A DNA stretch of 64,000 bases, from positions 19,781-83,780 of the forward strand of contig JAQVVM010000013.1 in NCBI GenBank assembly GCA_028698995.1, given 5' to 3'. The translations under genes were made by a program, and so were the position numbers. The notes beneath the pieces were generated by a model that saw only the letters and a program-made list of their open reading frames with translations, was not told where the DNA came from and did no database searches. This document shows positions 36,664 through 43,799 of this stretch, piece after piece (positions within the stretch are counted from its first letter, which is position 1; each line of letters opens with the position of its first letter). This DNA comes from Bacteroidales bacterium (GTDB taxonomy: Bacteria > Bacteroidota > Bacteroidia > Bacteroidales > PXBB01).

Positions 36664-37679
36664 TCTGATTTTCTTAATAGTTTTTCGCCCAATCCTGAAA
36701 CATTAACATTTTTAGGGATATTTTCAGTTCCCGGTAAATTTTCTTTAACATCAAATTTTGTAGCCTTGCTGACATCAATCTGTCCACTTGGATCAGTTTT
36801 TGAACTAGCTATAACTCCAAACCCAAAAACTTGAGGATCTGCACCTCTATGATGTGTAGGAGATATATTCCAAAATTGTGTGCCTTCAGGTTGGTTAAAA
36901 ACAGGGTCTCCCGTACTAATCCCAAAATTAGTTCTCTTATCTCCTACATGAGCATATTCATCAAGTAAAATCATTGCAACTCCAAATGCCTGCTCAGCCA
37001 TATCAACATTTTCATTTGTAAGTTGCTTAATCATATCAACACCAAAAGAAAACTCATTACCTGAACCAGCAAAAGCTCCCCCGCCTTCTACAAGCTGAAC
37101 TGTAGTACCTTCATTATATTTCAAATCATTTAGAATTTGGTTTCTATCTAATCCTGTTGTATTTATTAGTGCCTGCATGGCATTATCGTTAGATTCAACT
37201 AATGATTGAATATTTTTTAGGATATTTACAAAACTTTGTAGTTGCTGTTCTGTTACACCCCATTCTCTCAATTGCTCTTCTGAATACTCAAGTTTAAATT
37301 TACCGTCAACATCTATGTATAAAATCGGAGAATTTCCAGCAAAAACATAATTGCTCTCAGATGGAAATGCACTAAATAATGGGTCTATTGATAAAATTCT
37401 TCCAATTCTTGGATCATATATCCTCGCCCCAAAGTCATAGCTGTTTCCGCTGCCTTTAAACTCGTTATCGGCTTCCATGCCATTAAACCCAAATCTATAA
37501 CCATCACTCTGCCAGTGCCTTTCAGGAGCTAACATACCAAATGGAAAATAATCTGATACGCTGGTAACATCAGCTTCTTTATTAAGGAAAGCATTGTTTT
37601 GGTCGTAGAGCAGTCTTGGCTTGGCACTTACAGTAACTAAAACATTCCCCAGATGATTACTTGTTACAGTTTTTTTCAT
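36660..37679 (-). CDS. Cassette L: RHS-core tip, near-copy of B with a class II head (DEYAH)
   Basis: 339 aa. Class II head (NHLGNVLVTVSAKPR...DYFPFGMLAPERHWQSDG), then YRFGFNGMEADNEFKGSGNS...SIDPLFSAFPSESNY, nearly identical to cassette B, as are the first ~55 payload residues. Afterwards the two diverge. LLDEYAHVGDKR at 238-249 again has Asp where HExxH needs His. Also GADPQVFGFG. The pair B/L shows a shared middle with different heads and different tails. Confidence 0.7.
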   Translation of the reverse strand: MKKTVTSNHLGNVLVTVSAKPRLLYDQNNAFLNKEADVTSVSDYFPFGMLAPERHWQSDGYRFGFNGMEADNEFKGSGNSYDFGARIYDPRIGRILSIDPLFSAFPSESNYVFAGNSPILYIDVDGKFKLEYSEEQLREWGVTEQQLQSFVNILKNIQSLVESNDNAMQALINTTGLDRNQILNDLKYNEGTTVQLVEGGGAFAGSGNEFSFGVDMIKQLTNENVDMAEQAFGVAMILLDEYAHVGDKRTNFGISTGDPVFNQPEGTQFWNISPTHHRGADPQVFGFGVIASSKTDPSGQIDVSKATKFDVKENLPGTENIPKNVNVSGLGEKLLRKSD

Positions 37680-37705
37680 TTTTTACAGTTTGGTTTAGAA
37701 AGTGC
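37678..37705 (-). repeat. Cassette boundary motif, copy 11
   Basis: Minus-strand GCACTTTCTAAACCAAACTG then TAAAAA, one change from consensus. Placed between the cassette M partner stop and the cassette L ATG. Confidence 0.7.
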
Positions 37706-37715
37706 GTGACACTAC

Positions 37716-38147
37716 CTATTTTATAGATAAATTTCCAAAAATTGTATTAAGATATTTTCTTTGGAAACCAGATAAATAAATATTATTTCCTTCAGAAATC
37801 CAAATTTGTGCAATTGTAATTTGACCAGAAGGTTTAGGTTGTGGTGTTACTGTTACCAATTGATTAACAAAAAATGTAGAATCAGTGTTGCATATTGAAA
37901 AGACTCTAATTGTATCATTATCAGTATTAACACCAACACAATTTGAAGCACAAATTCGAACGCCACAAAAACATCCAGTATGGATATATTCTAAAATTCT
38001 CATTTCAAATGGTTTATCAATTTCTATAAAATTACAAAATTGTATAATTTGTTCTATCGGTACTTCCTTTTTTTTATAAGTTAAACAGGTACTAAAAAAA
38101 AATAAAATCAAAATAAATATCATCCGATGCTTAATAAGATTTTTCAT
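37716..38147 (-). CDS. Cassette M partner: exported or lipid-anchored putative immunity protein
   Basis: 143 aa. The N-terminus MKNLIKHRMIFILILFFFSTC looks like a lipoprotein signal (FSTC). The mature part has a cluster of cysteines (CFCGVRICASNCVG). No recognised family. It is separated from the cassette M tip by 100 bp, much more than other pairs, so the pairing is less certain. Confidence 0.5.
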   Translation of the reverse strand: MKNLIKHRMIFILILFFFSTCLTYKKKEVPIEQIIQFCNFIEIDKPFEMRILEYIHTGCFCGVRICASNCVGVNTDNDTIRVFSICNTDSTFFVNQLVTVTPQPKPSGQITIAQIWISEGNNIYLSGFQRKYLNTIFGNLSIK

Positions 38148-38247
38148 CTGTAAATGATTTGTTTATTAACTAGTATGGAATAGGTCATAAAGAACACTTT
38201 ATCAAATACATATTTATAAAATATTGGCTAATTCATATTGAAAATAC

Positions 38248-39216
38248 CTATTTAATTTTATAAATATTTAAAATTGAACCAACTATAGGTTTTACACTAG
38301 TTGTGGGTCGGATTACTGCTGGAATTATTTCGTTTCTTACCCCCATTATCATTTTGTATTTTACAGAACCATATTGCCAAATTTCAGTATAGTTGGTAAA
38401 CTTTGTCATATTATATGTGCCAGTAGAGTTTGTATATGGTTCTTGATAAGCTCCTACAAAAGACTCATCGGTAATATTCCTTGGAGAATATGCGACACCT
38501 AACATACTTGTAATAATTCTTGATTCCGTTGGTAAAGCATAACCAAAATGAGCTCCATCTTGGGGGGTTAAATTATTGTAGGTTCTATTATATAAATTAG
38601 AATAACCCATTTTACCAGGACAATTTAATCTTTCAGCAAACACGTGCCCTAACATTCCTGCTTGAAATTCCTTTGGAGCTTTTTTAAAATCTGATAAATC
38701 TAATGCAGCAGTTGCAAAATCATCAAAGGCAACTGTATTATCTTTTGAAGTCAAATTAATACTAATATCTATATCAGATAAAATAGCTTCACTAACTAAA
38801 GCAGATAATTCGCCAGACTTACCTTTATCAGTTGTAATATTTGACGTATTACCTCTATTTTCTAAATAGAATGAACCAGTTAATTTATCCTTGTTATATT
38901 TATACTTATTATCTGTTCTTCCTTCAAGCATTTTTCTAAACTGTCGTCTTTCTTTTCTTGTTCCTTCAACAGGTACTGCATCTCCATTGGGATCATTAAA
39001 TCTTATCGGATTCCCTAAAAAAACGGTATAATCACTAATCCCTACAGTTGGTTTCGGGTCCAAATTCCACCGTCTCCCCGTTCTCGTATCATACTCCCAA
39101 AACAGTGCTGTATTGTGATTTCCGCCACCTGCCATCTCGTCTGTACGTTCTTGGGCGTTAAATCCAAATCTGTAGGGATTATGAGGGTTTTTTATACATG
39201 TTGGTGTCCTATTCAA
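38248..39216 (-). CDS. Cassette M: RHS-core tip with unrecognised toxin domain
   Basis: 322 aa from a TTG. Class III head MNRTPTCIKNPHNPYRFGFNAQERTDE and core EYDTRTGRRWNLDPKP...NPIRFNDPNGD (to ~75). Payload: RRQFRKMLEGRTDNKYKY, then AGMLGHVFAERLNCPG and GAHFGYALPTES. There is a His-rich arrangement (LGHVFAE, DGAHFG) but no HExxH. No family recognised. It is the outermost cassette of the array; upstream DNA shares a TATATTTACTAA-like element with the region before cassette A. Confidence 0.6.
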   Translation of the reverse strand: MNRTPTCIKNPHNPYRFGFNAQERTDEMAGGGNHNTALFWEYDTRTGRRWNLDPKPTVGISDYTVFLGNPIRFNDPNGDAVPVEGTRKERRQFRKMLEGRTDNKYKYNKDKLTGSFYLENRGNTSNITTDKGKSGELSALVSEAILSDIDISINLTSKDNTVAFDDFATAALDLSDFKKAPKEFQAGMLGHVFAERLNCPGKMGYSNLYNRTYNNLTPQDGAHFGYALPTESRIITSMLGVAYSPRNITDESFVGAYQEPYTNSTGTYNMTKFTNYTEIWQYGSVKYKMIMGVRNEIIPAVIRPTTSVKPIVGSILNIYKIK

Positions 39217-39653
39217 AGTTTTAGCTTTAAAGGGTTTAAGCTGTTCAAATATTTAGTAAATATACATATTATTTGAATTAAATTACCAAAATTTGAAAAT
39301 TTTTGAAGTGGGGGGATTAGAGGACTTTCCCTGACATTAAAGCCCTTGTATTAAAACCTTCCTTAACACATACCTTCTTGGAAACTGGGACACCAGCGGC
39401 CGATTAAAGACCAGATGGGCTTTGTGGTGTCCAATTCTCAATTTGTTTTCTGCATTTACTGCATTTTAGTTTTTTATAACTGTTTTTTTTCTTTAGGCAA
39501 CTTTTATTTATCTTCTTTTTAACGGTTGTAAAGATATAAATATTTTTAAGTATACATAAAAAAATTATTTCTGATAAAAAAAACGAATAGGCAGATGTTT
39601 TGTTTCAAAAAAATGTTTTTAGTTTTTCGCTATAAGCAAAAATAATCCTACAT
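39217..39653. other. Intergenic region (437 bp) beyond the array
   Basis: Contains the class III upstream sequence (39217-39275), then AT-rich DNA, and a GC-richer stretch with an 8-bp inverted repeat, GGACACCA (39388-39395) and TGGTGTCC (39425-39432), separated by 29 nt. No ORF. The inverted repeat could be a hairpin at the end of an RNA, but there is no T-run directly after it. Confidence 0.5.
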
Positions 39654-39674
39654 TTGAATATAAATCTTGAAAAA

Positions 39675-41213
39675 ATGCCCGAAAGTCAAAATATCGAATA
39701 CAAGCAAAGTTGGCACGACGACTATATGAAATGGGTTTGTGGTTTTGCCAATGCTATAGGAGGTATTATATACATCGGTATTGATAATAAAGGTAATGCT
39801 TACCATTTGGCTGATTATGCAAAACTCATGGAAGATATTCCAAACAAAATCCGAAATTCAATGGGTATAATCTGTGATGTGCAACTTGAAGGTAAACAGG
39901 GTAAAAGATTTATTTCAATAAGAGTAAACCCTTATACGGTGCCAGTATCTTTAAGAGGCAGGTTTTACTACCGTACAGGAAGCACAAATATGGAGTTAAC
40001 TGGCGTTGAATTGAACGAGTTCCTGCTTAAAAAAGCCGGTAAAACATGGGATGATGTGATTGAAGAAGGTGCATCTATGAAAGATATTGACGAAAATAGT
40101 ATTTTAAAATTTATTGAAGACAGCAGAGAAAAAGGCAGAATGCCTGAAACAAAATCTTTGTCCGTTTTTCAAATATTGGAAAAATTACAGTTTACAGAAG
40201 GTAAAAGACTTAAAAGAGCAGCCATTGTTATGTTTGGGAAAGATCCCAATAAATTCTACCCAAATGTTCAGGTAAAAATTGGGCGTTTTGGAAAGGACTC
40301 AACCGATTTAAAATTTCACGAAGTTGTTGAAGGCAACGTTGTTTATATGCTTAGCGAGGTTCAGTCGCAGCTAAATCATAAATTTTTAATCCGGCCCATT
40401 GATTTTGTCGGTATGTATCGTATTGAAAAAAACGAATACCCGCATGATGCCTTGCGTGAAATGCTTCTTAATGCCTTAGTACACAGAACTTATATGGGGG
40501 TTCATGTGCAACTCAGGGTTTATGACGACAGGCTTTCAATCTGGAACGAAGGCGGTTTGCCCTTGGGACTGAGCATCGAAGAATTAAAAAAAGAGCACAA
40601 TTCCCGCCCCCGTAACCCAAAAATTGCAAAAGCTTGTTTTATGGCCGGCTATATTGATACTTGGGGACGTGGTATTGAAAAAATTTTTAGTTCTTGTAAG
40701 GAAGCTGGCTTACCCGAGCCCGAAATTAAGGAAATGAATGGGGGAATAGAAATCTGCATGCGTAAATCCTCAGCTTATTCAAATGGCTTAACAAATGATA
40801 TGGCTGATCGTCATTTATTAAATTTTAGAGAAAATTTTGGCACAATAGAAGACAGGATTAAGTCCGGAAAAATTTATAACAATCAGTATTTTCGTAAAAT
40901 TTCAGGAGTGTTTTTAAAGTATTTACAGACACAATTCGGCATAAATTCAGAAAAACTTCAGGAAAGCTTCAGAAAAGATTCAGGTAAGATTCAGGATAGT
41001 TTCTTAAAGTATTCAGATAAGCCGTTGCCTAACTGGTTTTTAATCCTTATAATTGTCAGTGTTTTTCCTGAAATTATAGCTGAAGATATATCCAAAATAA
41101 TTGGTGTATCAGAAAGAACAGTTTATAAAAATTTCAATGACTTGCAGGAAAAGAAGCTGCTTGAACGAATTGGAGGAAGAAAAGAGGGTTTTTGGCAAAT
41201 TATAAAACAATAA
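39675..41213 (+). CDS. AlbA_2 / RecG-like ATP-binding protein (second copy of the family)
   Basis: 512 aa from ATG 39675 (MPESQNIEYKQSWHDDY, the usual start of this family; the frame also allows a TTG 21 bp upstream). N-terminal AlbA_2 domain (MKWVCGFANAIGGIIYIGID), central region with NALVHRTYMGVHVQLRVYDDRLSIWNEGGLP and the DTWGRGIEKIF motif (HATPase_c_4). The C-terminal part has Phe/Lys/Ser-rich repeats (FRKDSGKIQDSFLKYS) and a winged helix (ISKIIGVSERTVYKNFNDL). Putative regulator; not closely similar to the copy at 28686. Confidence 0.75.
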   Translation: MPESQNIEYKQSWHDDYMKWVCGFANAIGGIIYIGIDNKGNAYHLADYAKLMEDIPNKIRNSMGIICDVQLEGKQGKRFISIRVNPYTVPVSLRGRFYYRTGSTNMELTGVELNEFLLKKAGKTWDDVIEEGASMKDIDENSILKFIEDSREKGRMPETKSLSVFQILEKLQFTEGKRLKRAAIVMFGKDPNKFYPNVQVKIGRFGKDSTDLKFHEVVEGNVVYMLSEVQSQLNHKFLIRPIDFVGMYRIEKNEYPHDALREMLLNALVHRTYMGVHVQLRVYDDRLSIWNEGGLPLGLSIEELKKEHNSRPRNPKIAKACFMAGYIDTWGRGIEKIFSSCKEAGLPEPEIKEMNGGIEICMRKSSAYSNGLTNDMADRHLLNFRENFGTIEDRIKSGKIYNNQYFRKISGVFLKYLQTQFGINSEKLQESFRKDSGKIQDSFLKYSDKPLPNWFLILIIVSVFPEIIAEDISKIIGVSERTVYKNFNDLQEKKLLERIGGRKEGFWQIIKQ

Positions 41214-41216
41214 TGA

Positions 41217-41402
41217 AATTCACCGAAGAAAAACATAAATTTGCCCGAAATTCCTATTAGTTTAAATCTAAGGGAAGTCGGGAAGCAAAATTGTACAAGT
41301 TTTTTTTCTGATTTAAATAACGCCATATTTTTGGGCATAGGATACACAAATTATAACAAAATGGAAAACGGCAACAGAGAGCCTTCCGTAAAAGAACTAT
41401 AA
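41217..41402 (+). pseudogene. Small ORF fragment interrupted by the IS element
   Basis: Open frame from 41217 (SPKKNINLPEIPISLNLREVG ... NKMENGNREPSVKEL) ending in a TAA made by the IS end. On the far side (42690-42794) a frame VLKDFHVLIKAAFKAALLIS plus a short tail and TAG could be its continuation if up to 3 bases are removed at the insertion. Product unknown. Low confidence that it was ever a gene. Confidence 0.3.
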
Positions 41403-42682
41403 GACCGTTGCAAAACTTTCATTTTTTAAAATAGAGTAAATTTACTCGTTTATTATTTGGATTTTATCTGAATAACAGATAAAAAAGTTAATTCTACTCA
41501 AAAAAAGCAGCAAATTATGCTCTTTTTTTAGGTTTTCCCCTTAACTTTCGCAATTGGACATAATTATCCCAGGAGATCTGTATAAATTATAAGCCATTGC
41601 TTCCATCAAATGTTGGGTGTGCATTTTTTCTAAGCCAATATATCTTGCCGTTCCTCCTCCAAACCATCTCTTTATCGAGCCAAAGGTTCGTTCCACTTTG
41701 TATCTGATTTTACTGATTAACTTATTACATTGTGCTTCTCTTAGAGGTAAAGTCCCTTTCTTTGGAGCCTTGCGCATAATATGGTTTTTTAATTTCATCT
41801 TTCGTATTACCTCATCGTTGTTAGCACTTTTATAGCCCTTATCGGCTTTTACCCATGTTCCTCTTTTTGGTTTTGCTACGATAAGAACATCTTCAAAATG
41901 TTTGGTGTCGCTTTCATTTGCTGATGTGGTAACAATTCCCAAAACCAGTCCTTGTTCATCGGTTGCAGTATGTTGCTTGTACCCATATCTGAGTTTCCCT
42001 GCTTTCTTTATCCATTTTGCTTGCGTATCAACTCCAGGTTTAGTCTTAACTTCTAAACTTACTTTATCTGCTGGTTTTTTTTGTTCATCTTCGTTGCGAT
42101 CTTCTACTACTTCGTACTCTTTTTTACCTTTGGGTTTTCTTGGTGTATCAGTTACCGATGCGTCAACTATAGTACCTTGCTTTACAATTATTTGCTTTGA
42201 TTCAAGTTGTTGGTTGATTATTTGAAGCAGTTTATCATAAGCATTCTTTTGAGTAAGGGCAGTGCGAAACCTGCTAATAACAGAATGGTCTGGTGCTTTT
42301 TCATCCAAACTTATCCCTGTAAATCTACTGAAAGAAATACGGTCGTTCACTTGATCTTCAACCTCATAATCGCTTAGTCCGTACCATGTTTGCAATAAAC
42401 ATATTTTGAATAACACTAATCCTTCATACGAAGGTCTTCCTGTTACACTCTCTCCTTTTTGATAATATTTACGAATAAGCCTATCAATAGGTCTCCAGTC
42501 AACGATTAAATTAATTTGATTAAAAAAATCTTCTTTGATTTTTCTTTTTTCAATTGCCAGTTCGGCAAATCATAATTGTTTTTTATTTTCCATGCACAAA
42601 TATACATAAAAATATAATACAACAATCTGATTATTAATTATTTAACTAAGTTTTTTAAATATTTTCCCTTGCAACGGTCTTA
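41400..42682 (-). mobile_element. IS5-family insertion sequence (about 1.28 kb)
   Basis: Terminal inverted repeats TAAGACCGTTGCAA (41400-41413) and TTGCAACGGTCTTA (42669-42682) match perfectly over 14 bp. The interior holds one transposase gene. I could not identify a clean target-site duplication. It sits near the right end of the island. Confidence 0.85.
41541..42593 (-). pseudogene. IS5-family transposase with an early in-frame stop
   Basis: Reading from ATG at 42593, codon 8 is TGA (MENKKQL* then FAELAIEKRKIKEDFF). After it the frame is open to 41541 and encodes RPSYEGLVLFKICLLQTWYGLSDYEVED, the IS5-type N-terminal region, DASVTD, and the DDE-like C-terminal half (KADKGYKS, YKVERTFGSIKRWFGG, ARYIGLEKMHTQHL). 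The stop is probably a W-to-stop change (TGG to TGA). A shorter 291-aa frame from an internal GTG (42416) is open but lacks the N-terminal ~60 residues, so the element is probably inactive by itself. Confidence 0.75.
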
Positions 42683-42803
42683 TTATGTAGTTCTGAAAGA
42701 TTTTCATGTGCTTATTAAAGCAGCATTTAAGGCAGCATTATTGATATCTAAAGATAAGAAATGTGCAGTAAGTAGGGAAAGAAATTATAAATAGAAGCAA
42801 TAC
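42683..42803. other. Short island segment between the IS and the right attachment repeat
   Basis: About 120 bp with no complete gene; contains the possible continuation frame (42690-42794) of the fragment left of the IS. The right repeat starts at 42810. Confidence 0.4.
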
Positions 42804-43793
42804 CTACATCATCATCCTTAAAGCAAAAAAATTACCCCTGATTTTGTGCAGGAAATTAAGTCTGTGAAATGAAATATCATTGACCTTGTCAAGTTCGAGG
42901 GTTAAGGATTTTACAAAAGCTGTGGTCTGCAGCATACCGTTAAAATTGATAAGTTCATAGGCATCTGAAGTTTTATGATAATCGGGATGCAAGCCGGTTG
43001 TAAAATACAGGTAAGGGATTCCCTTTTTATAGAAAGGTGCATGATCAGAAAATTCCGGTGCGTATTTTATCCGTTTCAGTTTTAAATCATTGACATTGTT
43101 ATTGGGAATCAGATTGTTCCATGCAGATGACGTACCAGTTCCGAAAACGATGAGTTTATTTTTAAAAGCACCCAATCTTCCAACCATATCAAAATTCATC
43201 AGACAAGCAATTTCAAAGCTTTCAGAAATAAAGTTTTCCATAAAAAAACCGGAGCCAAGCAAACCTTTCTCTTCAGCAGCAAAAGCAATGAATAGATAAT
43301 TATATTTTAAATTACTTTGTGATTTCATATAACGGGCCAGCTCAAGAACAGTAGCAACACCACTGGCATTATCATCAGCACCATTGTAAATACTGTCACT
43401 TTGACCTTTTCTAATCCCTACATGATCGTAATGTGCTCCAAAGACAATAGTTTTCTCAGCATTATTATCCAAAAAACCATAAATATTATAAAAAACCTCA
43501 TTAGAATATGTATCAATAAAAGCCTGATGGTAAACACCATCAATAAATACAGAGGTTAAACCTGCTTTTATAAATTCAGAAGTTATGTAATCTCTGGCTT
43601 TCATCTCATAAACAGAGCCTGATTCTCTTCCCTGCATAGAATCGTGTGACAGAACACTTATATCCATCTGCAGACGAGCAATTACAGAGTCATTGGAAAA
43701 GTTAAATACTTGTTGGGCATGAATGATAAAATTTCCTGTTGAACAAAGAGCTATTAAACTGAAAATAAATTTATTTTTAAGAGTTGAGTTCAT
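42804..43793 (-). CDS. Secreted M28-family zinc metallopeptidase
   Basis: 329 aa; signal peptide (1-27, ending IIHAQQ). M28 aminopeptidase motifs: FGAHYDHVG (H121), NGADDNASG (D140 or D141), AFAAEEKGLLGS (E174/E175), MNFDMVGR (D202) and DYHKTSD (H273), i.e. the two-zinc active site. The gene's last ~113 bp are the right copy of the island direct repeat; the displaced second copy is at 12398-12516. The protein is therefore intact but its C-terminal ~37 residues may have been supplied by the integrated element. Confidence 0.9.
   Translation of the reverse strand: MNSTLKNKFIFSLIALCSTGNFIIHAQQVFNFSNDSVIARLQMDISVLSHDSMQGRESGSVYEMKARDYITSEFIKAGLTSVFIDGVYHQAFIDTYSNEVFYNIYGFLDNNAEKTIVFGAHYDHVGIRKGQSDSIYNGADDNASGVATVLELARYMKSQSNLKYNYLFIAFAAEEKGLLGSGFFMENFISESFEIACLMNFDMVGRLGAFKNKLIVFGTGTSSAWNNLIPNNNVNDLKLKRIKYAPEFSDHAPFYKKGIPYLYFTTGLHPDYHKTSDAYELINFNGMLQTTAFVKSLTLELDKVNDISFHRLNFLHKIRGNFFALRMMM
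42810..42922 (-). repeat. Right 113-bp direct repeat (attR candidate)
   Basis: The 3' coding end of the M28 peptidase. Same length as the left copy at 12404-12516, 8 mismatches, same orientation. Confidence 0.85.
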
Positions 43794-43799
43794 AGAAAT

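Larger units (their letters stand above)
15960..39290. other. Array of twelve orphan RHS-tip / exported partner (toxin-immunity) cassettes
   Basis: Cassette A is on the plus strand; B to M are on the minus strand. Each has an RHS head, the Bacteroidota RHS core (YRFGFN...E, Y/R-D-R-GR...DP, N-P-I...D-G), a variable C-terminal domain and a small downstream gene with a signal or lipoprotein peptide, overlapping or within 20 bp (M: 100 bp). No RHS repeat-bearing body, no secretion machinery and no VgrG/Hcp genes are present, so these are orphan tips. Interruptions: an AlbA_2 ATPase plus XRE remnant (28686-30663) and one truncated head (32224-32502). Boundary motifs are listed separately. Confidence 0.8.

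Noticed and set aside
17471..37705. Integron attC sites
   Set aside because: The boundary motif has no attC-like paired inverted half-sites, and the nearby recombinases lack the IntI-type features I would look for. A recombination function is only a hypothesis.
15960..39290. CRISPR array
   Set aside because: The repeated segments are long coding heads and boundary motifs at irregular 0.2-4 kb spacing, with no short regular repeat-spacer structure and no cas genes.
15960..39290. Type VI secretion locus
   Set aside because: No VgrG, Hcp, ClpV or baseplate genes in the window; the RHS tips alone do not show how they are exported.
39388..39432. Possible tRNA or small structured RNA
   Set aside because: Only one 8-bp stem; no cloverleaf. 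I found no tRNA or rRNA gene anywhere in the window.
41396..42686. Target-site duplication of the IS5-type element
   Set aside because: Flanks (CTAT at left, ATTA at right) do not match cleanly, so none is claimed.
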